Shown here: one piece after another, positions 1-8,105 of the stretch
Numbering within the stretch: position 1 is the stretch's first letter
Layout: every line of letters starts with the position of its first letter
Assembly (NCBI GenBank): GCA_015069525.1
Contig: SVIK01000036.1
Span: 1 to 12,987 of the forward strand
Reading direction: 5' to 3'
DNA length: 12,987 nt
DNA from: Clostridiales bacterium
GTDB taxonomy: Bacteria > Bacillota > Clostridia > Christensenellales > Borkfalkiaceae
Made by a program: the position numbers and the translations under genes
The notes under the pieces: generated by a model
Database searches by the model: none
The model's input: only the letters and a program-made list of their open reading frames with translations
What the model was told of the DNA's origin: nothing

Positions 1-9
1 GGGGGATAA

Positions 10-1956
<1,947 letters not shown>

Positions 1957-1980
1957 AAAAGGGGCGTAGAAGCCCCTTTT
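1957..1980 (+). terminator. intrinsic terminator of ligA
   Basis: Directly after the ligA stop, GGGGC (1961-1965) and its complement in AGCCCC (1971-1976) form a short GC-rich stem, followed by TTTTT. A run of A precedes the stem. Confidence 0.8.
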
Positions 1981-1988
1981 TACATGAG

Positions 1989-2016
1989 AAAACGCCTACA
2001 AGAACGTAGGCGTTTT
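1989..2016 (-). terminator. terminator of the repressor gene, probably bidirectional
   Basis: AAAACGCCTAC (1989-1999) pairs perfectly over 11 bp with GTAGGCGTTTT (2006-2016) around a 6-nt loop. Read on the - strand, it follows immediately on the small HTH gene, whose stop codon begins inside the stem's A/T flank. It has A/T tracts on both sides, so it can also back up the ligA terminator. Confidence 0.75.
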
Positions 2017-2228
2017 TATATTTCTTTTCTGCCGATAAGATAATCGATGGATACGTCGAAATAATCGGCTATTATCCACAGTAAATTCAAATCAGGCTCG
2101 ACTTTTCCTTGCTCTAAATAGGAAATCCGTCTTTGCGTAGTATTAAAAACTTTGGCAAGCTGTTCTTGTGTGGCACAAATTTCTTGCCGTAGACTTTTTA
2201 GTCTTTCCGCAAATTCAATTTTTTTCAT
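2016..2228 (-). CDS. XRE-family (Cro/C1-type) HTH transcriptional regulator
   Basis: A 70-aa protein that is almost entirely one Cro/C1-type helix-turn-helix domain. Visible features are the opening FAERLKSLRQE, the core ATQEQLAKVFNTTQRRISYLEQGKVEPD (residues about 19-46, split here only by domain helices) and the closing LLWIIADYFDVSIDYLIGR. That closing segment is typical of small cytoplasmic repressors with no ligand domain. The start has a GGGGGA ribosome site 5-6 bases upstream on the - strand. It is transcribed away from two unknown + strand genes. The intergenic region holds two copies of a TAGAC-N7-GTCTA inverted repeat, one inside the + strand promoter. The likely role is repression of those genes and of itself; that is inferred from the layout and not shown. 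Base composition is AT-rich, unlike the flanking core genes. Confidence 0.9.
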   Translation of the reverse strand: MKKIEFAERLKSLRQEICATQEQLAKVFNTTQRRISYLEQGKVEPDLNLLWIIADYFDVSIDYLIGRKEI

Positions 2229-2291
2229 ATGTTCCCCCGAAAATAGAAGATTTTATTTCTATAACTTTTCAAATCTTCTCACTTAAAAATA

Positions 2292-2308
2292 TAGACAAAA
2301 ATAGTCTA
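2292..2308. promoter_or_regulatory. putative operator O1
   Basis: Inverted repeat TAGAC-AAAAATA-GTCTA, with the same arms and spacing as the copy at 2321-2337. The centres are 29 bp apart, close to three helical turns. It overlaps the possible -10 of the repressor promoter on the - strand. The likely binder is the adjacent HTH protein (inference). Confidence 0.7.
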
Positions 2309-2327
2309 AAATAGTTGACATAGACAA
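2298..2327 (-). promoter_or_regulatory. weak candidate promoter for the repressor gene
   Basis: On the - strand, TTGTCT (2327-2322) and TATTTT (2303-2298) are separated by 18 bp, each matching 4 of 6 consensus bases. The -35 lies in O2 and the -10 in O1, so a repressor bound at both would control its own synthesis. Other placements are possible. Confidence 0.35.
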
Positions 2328-2343
2328 AAAATGTCTATATAAT
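2315..2343 (+). promoter_or_regulatory. consensus sigma-A promoter with an operator as its spacer
   Basis: TTGACA (2315-2320) and TATAAT (2338-2343) are both perfect consensus hexamers, 17 bp apart. The 17-bp spacer (2321-2337) is exactly the inverted repeat TAGAC-AAAAAAT-GTCTA. A repressor bound there would block RNA polymerase directly. Transcription would start near 2350, giving a leader of about 170 nt before the first gene. Confidence 0.88.
2321..2337. promoter_or_regulatory. putative operator O2, between -35 and -10
   Basis: Second copy of TAGAC-N7-GTCTA, identical in its arms to O1. It extends by one more base pair (A2320/T2338) into the two promoter hexamers. Confidence 0.75.
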
Positions 2344-2482
2344 TGTATTGCTTCTATATGATTGTTGTTTGTTAGAAATGCAGGGTAGGATTAAATATTG
2401 ATAGAGGATGAAAGGAAAATGAAAAATTCAATAAAATGCCAAAAAATTTTTTTAAACAGGCATGCGTTTGTCATATTTATTG

Positions 2483-2491
2483 TGATATAAT
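2483..2491 (+). promoter_or_regulatory. extended -10 element, possible second promoter
   Basis: TGATATAAT is an extended -10 (TGn before TATAAT) about 30 bases upstream of the first cassette gene. No good -35 lies at 16-18 bp, so its strength is uncertain. If used, it would give a short leader not covered by the operators. Confidence 0.4.
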
Positions 2492-2523
2492 CAGGACATC
2501 CAGATGAAAAGGAGAACTGTTTT

Positions 2524-3096
2524 ATGAGAATGTTTTGGAAAATTTTAGGTATGAAAAACGTTTATACAGCTCAGGCTGTAAAATGGGTTATTGACAAAAA
2601 AGACGGGAAACGCTATGATGTAGGGGAAGGAAAATTGTTTTTAAAAAAAGATTATCCTAAAAATCTTTTAGAAAGTATTGAGAATTATTATAAAGGTGAG
2701 CCCCGATACAATTTTTATTATGGTGTAGCATTTAATAATCCGCCTGACCGTATAGAAAGGAAAGGTATATTTGGGGCTACTCGGCGTGTATATACTAAGG
2801 TTCATCCTCGAGAGTTGGAAACAGAATATCTTAATTTTTTCGGGCTTTGGAAAATAGAAGGGCTGGATTTATACACAGACAAAGCTGCGACTTATATTCG
2901 AGATAAAATTACGGGCAAAGAATATAAACGTGGCGAGCGAGTGTTGTTTTTTAAAGAGGATATGAGCCCATTTCCTTTGGCTGAACATACGGATAGATAC
3001 GAATATATTTATGAAGGTGGATTTGTATCGGAGCCTTTAACGACGAAAGAGTATTTACGAGAATTCCACGCTTCACTATTGCTTGGAAGAAAATAA
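2524..3096 (+). CDS. unknown protein with an internal tandem duplication
   Basis: I do not recognise this 190-aa protein. Two halves align with each other at an offset of about 104 residues. Residues 5-44 (WKILGMKNVYT..., DGKRYDVGEGKLFLKKDY) match 109-147 (WKIEGLDLYT..., TGKEYKRGERVLFFKEDM). Residues 61-74 (RYNFYYGVAFNNPP) match 158-171 (RYEYIYEGGFVSEP). So it is probably two copies of one small, mostly beta-looking domain rich in Lys, Tyr and Phe. There is no signal peptide or membrane segment, which suggests a cytoplasmic protein. GGAG at 2511-2514, nine bases before the ATG, supports this start; ATGs at residues 3 and 10 are poorer choices. It is the first gene of a two-gene operon behind the operator-controlled promoter. 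It is AT-rich and uses codons unlike the core genes. Confidence 0.85.
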   Translation: MRMFWKILGMKNVYTAQAVKWVIDKKDGKRYDVGEGKLFLKKDYPKNLLESIENYYKGEPRYNFYYGVAFNNPPDRIERKGIFGATRRVYTKVHPRELETEYLNFFGLWKIEGLDLYTDKAATYIRDKITGKEYKRGERVLFFKEDMSPFPLAEHTDRYEYIYEGGFVSEPLTTKEYLREFHASLLLGRK

Positions 3097-3106
3097 GGGG
3101 GATATT

Positions 3107-3664
3107 ATGTATAAAATTATTTCGATTGATATTAAACAAGTATTTGCGGATGACGATAAAAAACGCGGAGTGCAAAAATACGCGGAAATATTGCAAATGT
3201 TTCCTAATGTGAACGTGAAAACGGATAAGGTTTTTCAAAAGAAATTTAATGGTTTTTATCGTGTTCGTAGAAATGCTGATTGGCAAAAAGTATATTATTC
3301 CATTATGGAAAAAAGTAAAGGAAAAGATGTGGCTTTTGCAGACGTGCTTTGGGAAATATATAACGCAACAGGTAGGGTAGAAGCGTCTTTTGCAAGTAAA
3401 TTGGTACATACGTTAAATAACGATATGCCGATATGGGATAAGTTTGTGTTGCAAAATTTAGACAAAAAAATGCCGATTTTACAGGGGGAAAAGAAACTCT
3501 TAAAAGCGATTGAAATATACGACGAAATTATTGCTTGGTATAAAGAAGCCTTATTACAAAAGGAGGTTCAAAAAAAGATTTTGGAGTTTGATGCTGTATT
3601 TCCGCAATATTCTTGGTTTAGCAATACAAAAAAAATTGATTTTTTATTATGGCAAAATCGGTAG
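3107..3664 (+). CDS. unknown conserved-looking protein, second cassette gene
   Basis: The 185-aa protein starts at the ATG at 3107, which has GGGGG (3097-3101) five bases upstream and lies 10 bases after the previous stop. The frame is open back to a TTG at 3083 inside the upstream gene, but that start has no ribosome site. The central part looks like a conserved family: FNGFYRVRRNADW (47-59), FADVLWEIYNATGRVEASFASKLV (77-100, charged and helical), then NDMPIWDKFVLQNL (105-118). The arrangement of a helix with F-A-S-K-L followed by P-I-W-D-K-x-V faintly recalls all-helical DNA glycosylase (OGG-type) folds. I see no helix-hairpin-helix motif or catalytic Lys/Asp pair that would prove this. No membrane segment is present. 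Tight spacing to the upstream gene implies one operon and a shared function. Confidence 0.85.
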   Translation: MYKIISIDIKQVFADDDKKRGVQKYAEILQMFPNVNVKTDKVFQKKFNGFYRVRRNADWQKVYYSIMEKSKGKDVAFADVLWEIYNATGRVEASFASKLVHTLNNDMPIWDKFVLQNLDKKMPILQGEKKLLKAIEIYDEIIAWYKEALLQKEVQKKILEFDAVFPQYSWFSNTKKIDFLLWQNR

Positions 3665-3702
3665 ATACGCTACGACGATAGATTGTTGAAATCACTTTTA
3701 TT

Positions 3703-3745
3703 ACCCTCGCGCGCGTGGATAGCATGCGCGCGAGGTATTTTTTTA
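3703..3745 (+). terminator. strong intrinsic terminator of the two-gene cassette
   Basis: CCTCGCGCGC (3705-3714) pairs perfectly with GCGCGCGAGG (3726-3735). Three more inner pairs (GTG with CAT, one of them G-U) leave a 5-nt loop. A tract of seven T follows. It isolates the cassette from the yicC operon. Confidence 0.93.
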
Positions 3746-3787
3746 TTAAAAAAATAGAAAAAGAGGGAAAAGAAAGGGCAATACCAC

Positions 3788-3816
3788 TTGTCAATTCCCT
3801 TTTTTTTTGCTATAAT
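3788..3816 (+). promoter_or_regulatory. sigma-A promoter of the yicC-gmk-rpoZ operon
   Basis: TTGTCA (3788-3793), a 17-bp spacer ending in a run of T, and a perfect TATAAT (3811-3816). Transcription would start near 3823, about 37 bases before the yicC start. Confidence 0.88.
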
Positions 3817-3859
3817 GATATAACCTATGATAATGGGTTAGTATTGGCGAAAGAGGATA

Positions 3860-4741
3860 ATGCGTATGTGGAGTATGACCGGCTACGGAAAAGGAACGTT
3901 CGAGGAAGAGGGCGTAGAACTTACTTGCGAAATGAAAACGGTGAACAACCGCTATTTGGACGTGACCGTGAAAGCGCCGAGAATTTTCTCTGCTTACGAG
4001 GAAATTATCCGCACGAAAGTGCGCGAAAAAATGACTCGCGGTCACGTAGATTTATTTATCTCTTTCAAAGATAAACGCGAAAAAGACACCGCGCTTACTA
4101 TCGATATGGCGGTGGCAAGCTCTTACGTTGCCGCGGCAAAGCAAATGAAAGAGGCTTTCCCCGATTTGATGGACGATATTACCCTTTCCTCCGTGCTCCG
4201 TTATCCCGACGTATTAAAACAAGACGACGTGCAAACGCTGGACGAAACGCTAATCAACGCGCTCTATTCTGCGTTGGAACAAGCGCTTGAAAATCTCAAC
4301 GCAATGCGACTTATCGAAGGGGAGAAGTTGCAGGCGGATATGCTTGCGAGGGTGGATACGATTGAAACGCTCGTGGGGCAAATAGAAAAGCGTGCGCCCA
4401 AAATTGCGCAAGAACACAAAGACAAGATTTTTGCGCGCGTGCAGGAGTATTTGAACGGCGCAAATATCGACGAGGGGAGAATTCTTACCGAAGTCGCCGT
4501 GTTTGCCGATAAGAGCAATATTGACGAAGAACTCACCCGATTGCACTCGCACGTCGCACAGTTTAGAGAGATTTGTAAAGAGGGCGTCGTGGGAAGAAAA
4601 CTTGACTTTTTGGTACAAGAGTTTAACCGCGAGGCAAATACCACTTGTTCGAAAAGCAACGACGTGGAAATCACGAAGCTGGGCTTGGCGCTGAAAAACG
4701 AGATTGAAAAAATCCGCGAACAAGTGCAAAATATCGAATAA
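3860..4741 (+). CDS. yicC: YicC/YloC-family endoribonuclease
   Basis: A 293-aa member of the YicC/YloC family; members have been described as endoribonucleases acting in RNA turnover. Both family signatures are present: N-terminal SMTGYGKG, and a C-terminal block from FLVQEFNREANTTCSKSND through to KNEIEKIREQVQNIE. Length is normal (about 290). Two ATGs compete: 3860, only 3 bases after AGAGG (3852-3856), and 3866, with ideal 9-base spacing. Family members usually begin one or two residues before SMTG, so 3866 may be the true start, shortening the protein by two residues. It is first in the operon with gmk and rpoZ. In Bacillus-type clusters remA usually sits between this gene and gmk; here only 13 bases separate them. 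Confidence 0.94.
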   Translation: MRMWSMTGYGKGTFEEEGVELTCEMKTVNNRYLDVTVKAPRIFSAYEEIIRTKVREKMTRGHVDLFISFKDKREKDTALTIDMAVASSYVAAAKQMKEAFPDLMDDITLSSVLRYPDVLKQDDVQTLDETLINALYSALEQALENLNAMRLIEGEKLQADMLARVDTIETLVGQIEKRAPKIAQEHKDKIFARVQEYLNGANIDEGRILTEVAVFADKSNIDEELTRLHSHVAQFREICKEGVVGRKLDFLVQEFNREANTTCSKSNDVEITKLGLALKNEIEKIREQVQNIE

Positions 4742-4754
4742 GGCGGAAGGGCAA

Positions 4755-5318
4755 ATGCAACAAGGAAAATTGATTGTAGTGAGCGGTCCGTCAGGGGTTG
4801 GAAAAGGCACGATTGTCAAAACGATTGTTAAGCGTAGAGAGGACGTCGTGGAATCGGTGTCCTGCACGACGCGCGCGCCGAGAGTGGGCGAAGTGCACGG
4901 TAGAGAGTATTTCTTTTTAAGCAAAGAAGAATTTGCCCGCCGTATAGACGAGGACGATTTCTTGGAATATGACGAGCACTTCGGGAATTTTTACGGTACG
5001 CCCAAGTCGTTCGTGAAAGAAATGCTGAAAGAAAAACACGTAATTTTGGAAATTGACGTGGTGGGGGCGCTCAACGCCAAAAAGGCGTTCCCTGAAAGCG
5101 TGCTCGTAATGATTCTACCACCGAGTATAGACGAGCTTTTCCGTCGATTGACGGGGCGTGGCACGGAAACGTTAGAGGAAGTTAAAAACCGTATAGAGAG
5201 AATTGAATACGAGTTGGCACAAAAAGAAAAATACGATTACGTACTTATCAACGACGATTTGGAAAAGGCGATTGAGGAATTTTCCGCTATCATTGATAAC
5301 GGCGTATCGAAAAAATAA
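4755..5318 (+). CDS. gmk: guanylate kinase
   Basis: Phosphorylates GMP to GDP with ATP in the cytosol, supplying GTP and (p)ppGpp precursors. The 187-aa protein begins MQQGKLIVVSGPSGVGKGT, with the P-loop GPSGVGKGT at residues 11-19. The GMP-binding segment SCTTRAPRVGEVHGREYFF follows, then FLEYDEHFGNFYGTP, then the lid region LFRRLTGRGTE. Length is normal for the family. The frame stays open 17 codons upstream into yicC. The ATG at 4755 is chosen because it follows the purine-rich GGAAGGG and places the P-loop where the family has it. It lies in the operon with yicC and rpoZ. Confidence 0.96.
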   Translation: MQQGKLIVVSGPSGVGKGTIVKTIVKRREDVVESVSCTTRAPRVGEVHGREYFFLSKEEFARRIDEDDFLEYDEHFGNFYGTPKSFVKEMLKEKHVILEIDVVGALNAKKAFPESVLVMILPPSIDELFRRLTGRGTETLEEVKNRIERIEYELAQKEKYDYVLINDDLEKAIEEFSAIIDNGVSKK

Positions 5319-5345
5319 AAAGGTAAATTAAAAGGAGAGAAAAAT

Positions 5346-5567
5346 ATGATTAACGAACCTTCTGTAGACGTAATGATTAGAAAGCTTGGTACGGAGGAAG
5401 AACCTATCAGCCGTTATGCGCTTTGCACGGTTGCGGCAAAACGCGCACGCCAAATCATCGAAACGCAAAAGAACGCAGGTATTACCGATTCGATGGGTAA
5501 GGACAAGGAATTGCTTTCCGCGTGCAAGGATATTGCGGACGGTAAAGTAGTTATTGCGAAAGACTAA
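5346..5567 (+). CDS. rpoZ: DNA-directed RNA polymerase omega subunit
   Basis: Small subunit that helps fold and assemble RNA polymerase around beta-prime. The 73-aa sequence has the family signature: an opening INEPSVDVMIRKL, then SRYALCTVAAKRARQI with the conserved R-Y and AAKRARQI helix. AGGAGA (5333-5338) seven bases upstream supports the start. It ends the yicC-gmk-rpoZ operon, as in many Firmicutes, and is followed at once by a terminator. The usual next gene, coaBC, is absent. Confidence 0.95.
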   Translation: MINEPSVDVMIRKLGTEEEPISRYALCTVAAKRARQIIETQKNAGITDSMGKDKELLSACKDIADGKVVIAKD

Positions 5568-5569
5568 TA

Positions 5570-5602
5570 AAAATTGCCCTGCGAAAGGTGGGGCAATTTT
5601 TT
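5570..5602 (+). terminator. intrinsic terminator after rpoZ
   Basis: AAAATTGCCC (5570-5579) pairs perfectly with GGGCAATTTT (5591-5600), and the strand continues as T. The T tract runs straight into the first copy of the repeat at 5603. Confidence 0.92.
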
Positions 5603-5687
5603 AGTGAAGTTTTGACTGGCGTCAAAGTGAAGTTGCTACGTAGTGAAGTTTCGGCTACGCCGAAGTGAAGTTGCAACCAGAGGTTGC
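5603..5687 (+). repeat. tandem AGTGAAGTT tags separated by different small palindromes
   Basis: AGTGAAGTT occurs exactly four times, at 5603-5611, 5626-5634, 5642-5650 and 5664-5672. Each copy is followed by a different inverted repeat: TTGAC-tggc-GTCAA (5612-5625), CTACGTAG (5636-5643), TCGGC-tac-GCCGA (5651-5663) and GCAACC-aga-GGTTGC (5673-5687). Periods are 23, 16 and 22 bases. A degenerate tag (AGTTATGG...) begins at 5688. The tag is constant and each stem is self-complementary though its sequence differs, which suggests selection or a copying mechanism that preserves the hairpin. It is non-coding and sits between rpoZ and priA. Confidence 0.85.
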
Positions 5688-5718
5688 AGTTATGGCAGTT
5701 ATTTATAGGAGCCTTTAC

Positions 5719-5742
5719 TTTTTGTCCGCCTGCGGACAAAAA
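5719..5742. repeat. 10-bp perfect hairpin in the centre of the repeat region
   Basis: TTTTTGTCCG (5719-5728) pairs with CGGACAAAAA (5733-5742) around a CCTG loop. It lies between the forward tags on its left and the inverted tags on its right. It could also serve as a terminator stem, but no long T tract follows on either strand beyond the stem itself. Confidence 0.8.
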
Positions 5743-5745
5743 TCC

Positions 5746-5817
5746 CACTTGCCGATAGGCATACTTCACTTGATTTATCAAACTTCGCTTTTGCCCAAAG
5801 GGGAAAAAGTTCACTTC
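5746..5817 (-). repeat. inverted-orientation tags and hairpins
   Basis: Near-copies of the reverse complement of the tag (AACTTCACT) occur as ACTTCACT (5763-5770) and AACTTCGCT (5781-5789), with a looser TTCACTTC at 5810-5817. Between them lie inverted repeats: TGCC-gata-GGCA (5750-5761), TTGAT-tt-ATCAA (5770-5781), and CTTTTGCCC/GGGAAAAAG (5788-5809, one mismatch). So the region has forward tags, a central hairpin, then reverse tags, like two half-arrays facing each other. It ends about 20 bases before priA. Confidence 0.65.
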
Positions 5818-5836
5818 ATCAAGAGGTTAAAAACGT

Positions 5837-8011
5837 ATGATAGCGGAAGTCATCGTCGATATCGCGACGAGTGAAACGGACAGAATATTCGATTACCTCT
5901 GCGACGAGGATACCATCGTTGGCAGTCGTGTTCGCGCGCCGTTCGGTGGGAAAATCGTCACCGGATTCGTTATGCGTTTGAAAGAAAAATCCGATTTCCC
6001 CGTAGAAAAATTAAAAAAGATTTTGCCGACCGTGGACGAATTGCCCGCGTTGAATAGCGAGTGTCTTTTCCTTGCGGAAAAACTGACCGCGCGCTACCGC
6101 GTGCCCAAAGCGTTGACGCTTCGCTTATTTTTGCCGACGGAAATGCGGACGGGGAAGGTACGGCAATTGTTGAAAAATTACGCGCAGTTGACGGTGGATA
6201 TTGCGGAGATGAAGCTTTCCAAAACGGCGAAAAACCAATGGGGCGTCGCGCAGTATTTATCGCAAAACGGCAAAAGCGATTGCGCGTATTTGAATAACGT
6301 ATTCCCCGGCGGGGTAAGCGGGCTGGAAAAAAAGGGCTACGTAAAAATTACGAAAGAACAGCTTTTGCGCGACCCGTATAAAACCGTCGAAGGGGAGAAC
6401 GTACAACGCGTTTTGACGGACGACCAACAGCGCGCCGTGCAAACGATAAACACCGACGAACGCACCGTACAGCTTTTACACGGCGTCACGGGGAGCGGAA
6501 AAACGGAAATTTATTTGACTTTGATTGCGGAGTGTTTGAAGGAGGGGAAAAGTTCGATTTTCCTCGTGCCTGAAATATCGTTGACACCACAAATGCTCTC
6601 CCAACTTCGTGCGCGCTTTGGCAAGAACGCGGCTATTTTGCACAGCGGACTTTCCGCGGGCGAGCGTTTTGACGAGTGGTGGCGACTTCGCACGGGCGAA
6701 GCGAAAATTGCTATCGGCGCGAGAAGCGCTATCTTTGCGCCCATGGAAAATATCGGCGTCATTATTATCGACGAGGAACACGATTCCAGCTATTCAAGCG
6801 AGTCTGCGCCCCGTTATAATACGTTTGACGTGGCGCTACTTCGCGCGAAGAGAAACCGTTGCAAATTGGTGCTTGGGAGTGCGACGCCTTCGGTAGAAAC
6901 GTATAAAAAAGCAAAGGACGGGGAATTTTCGCTGATTCGTTTGGAAAAGCGGATTAACCGTCGGCCGTTGCCCGAAATTATCATTTCCGATATGCGAAGA
7001 GAGGTGCGCAGGGGGAATAATTCTTCCTTTTCAGGCGCGCTAAAAGAAGAACTTGAAAAATGTTTATCGACGGGCAAACAGGCGATTTTATTCTTGAATA
7101 GAAGGGGCTATTCCCAAACGGTGATTTGCAAGGAGTGCGGGTACGTGGCAAAATGCGAACATTGCGACGTGTCGCTTACCTATCACAAGGACGAGGACGC
7201 GCTCAAATGCCATTATTGCGGGATGCGTTATTCCATGCTGTCCGCTTGTCCCGATTGCGGGGGGCGAAAGCTTACGTATGCGGGCACGGGTACGCAACGC
7301 ATCGTGGCGGAATTGCAAAAACTCTATCCCACCGCGCGCATTTTGCGTATGGATAACGATACGACGAGTGGGAAAGAGGGGCATTACAAAATCTTGAAGG
7401 CGTTTGCGGAAAAGCGGGCGGATATCCTCGTGGGGACGCAGATGATTGCCAAGGGACACGATTTCCCGTCCGTCACGCTCGTGGGGATTTTGGACGCGGA
7501 TATGAGCTTGCATTTCTCCGATTACAGAAGCGGGGAAAGGACGTTTCAGCTGTTGACGCAGGTGGCTGGTAGAAGCGGTAGAGCGGAAGAAAAAGGGAAG
7601 GTCGTTTTGCAAACTTTCGACCCTGAAAACGAGGTGCTTAGATACGCGACGACCTACGATTACGAAGGGTTTTATAAAAACGAAGTGTCTCTTCGCTCGG
7701 CGATGGCGTTCCCGCCCTTTTCCAAAATCGTAAGGGTGCTCGTCACGGGCGAGGAAGATAGGAAGACGGTGGAGGCGCTAAAAGAAGTGTATTTCGCTTT
7801 GGAGAAGTTATACACGGATAATCCTGAAAAATTCCTCTTTTTCAATAAGATGCGCGCCCCGATAAAACGCATACAAAATAAGCATAGATATCAAGTGCTG
7901 ATGAGGCTCTGTGATACGAGCGTATTGCCTGAGATTTACGAGGCGTGCGCGGAGGCGAGGACGAAAGACGTGCTCGTAAGCGTGGAAGAAAATCCCGTTA
8001 ATTTAAGTTAG
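5837..8011 (+). CDS. priA: primosomal replication restart helicase PriA
   Basis: Superfamily 2 3'-5' DNA helicase that reloads the replisome at collapsed forks. The 724 aa match the family (E. coli 732). The N-terminal 3'-end-binding domain starts MIAEVIVDIATSETDRIFDY and contains the characteristic VRAPFGGKIVTGFV. Walker A is GVTGSGKTE (216-224, Lys222) and Walker B is DEEH (312-315). The zinc-binding insert has all eight cysteines (431, 434, 440, 443, 458, 461, 471, 474). Helicase motifs GTQMIAKGHDFPSVTLVG and QVAGRSGRAEEKG follow. GAGG at 5823-5826, ten bases before the ATG, is a modest ribosome site. No clear promoter is visible upstream; expression must come from within or past the repeat region, or by read-through. 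Confidence 0.97.
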   Translation: MIAEVIVDIATSETDRIFDYLCDEDTIVGSRVRAPFGGKIVTGFVMRLKEKSDFPVEKLKKILPTVDELPALNSECLFLAEKLTARYRVPKALTLRLFLPTEMRTGKVRQLLKNYAQLTVDIAEMKLSKTAKNQWGVAQYLSQNGKSDCAYLNNVFPGGVSGLEKKGYVKITKEQLLRDPYKTVEGENVQRVLTDDQQRAVQTINTDERTVQLLHGVTGSGKTEIYLTLIAECLKEGKSSIFLVPEISLTPQMLSQLRARFGKNAAILHSGLSAGERFDEWWRLRTGEAKIAIGARSAIFAPMENIGVIIIDEEHDSSYSSESAPRYNTFDVALLRAKRNRCKLVLGSATPSVETYKKAKDGEFSLIRLEKRINRRPLPEIIISDMRREVRRGNNSSFSGALKEELEKCLSTGKQAILFLNRRGYSQTVICKECGYVAKCEHCDVSLTYHKDEDALKCHYCGMRYSMLSACPDCGGRKLTYAGTGTQRIVAELQKLYPTARILRMDNDTTSGKEGHYKILKAFAEKRADILVGTQMIAKGHDFPSVTLVGILDADMSLHFSDYRSGERTFQLLTQVAGRSGRAEEKGKVVLQTFDPENEVLRYATTYDYEGFYKNEVSLRSAMAFPPFSKIVRVLVTGEEDRKTVEALKEVYFALEKLYTDNPEKFLFFNKMRAPIKRIQNKHRYQVLMRLCDTSVLPEIYEACAEARTKDVLVSVEENPVNLS

Positions 8012-8105
8012 GCAGAGCGACGATAAGCGAGTTTTTCCGTTTTGCATGGTCGTTTAGGCGTGCGGTTTGGAAGGACGGCTGAAACCAAATAAGGAGAGAG
8101 ATAAT

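Noticed and set aside
2419..2490. A 23-codon ORF (MKNSIKCQKIF...) in the cassette leader
   Set aside because: The ribosome site is weak, the sequence is very AT-rich, and its stop overlaps the TATAAT at 2486-2491. It is more likely chance.
3083..3106. Upstream TTG start for the second cassette gene
   Set aside because: It lies inside the upstream gene without a ribosome site; the ATG at 3107 has GGGGG five bases ahead.
2016..3664. Calling the cassette a classical toxin-antitoxin pair or phage remnant
   Set aside because: No recognisable toxin fold, integrase or phage gene is present, and the HTH protein is transcribed away from the two genes instead of together with a toxin.
3715..4074. 119-aa + strand ORF
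   Set aside because: It spans the cassette terminator and the yicC promoter and overlaps yicC out of frame.
5603..5687. CRISPR array
   Set aside because: The repeat is only 9 bases, the spacing is irregular (16-23) and the spacers are palindromes; no cas gene is present.
5551..5874. ORFs on both strands across the hairpin array (87 aa on -, 69 aa on +)
   Set aside because: Their sequence is made by the repeats and hairpins, with no ribosome sites or family resemblance; they also overlap rpoZ and priA.
7088..7612. 174-aa - strand ORF
   Set aside because: Antisense shadow of the priA zinc and helicase region.
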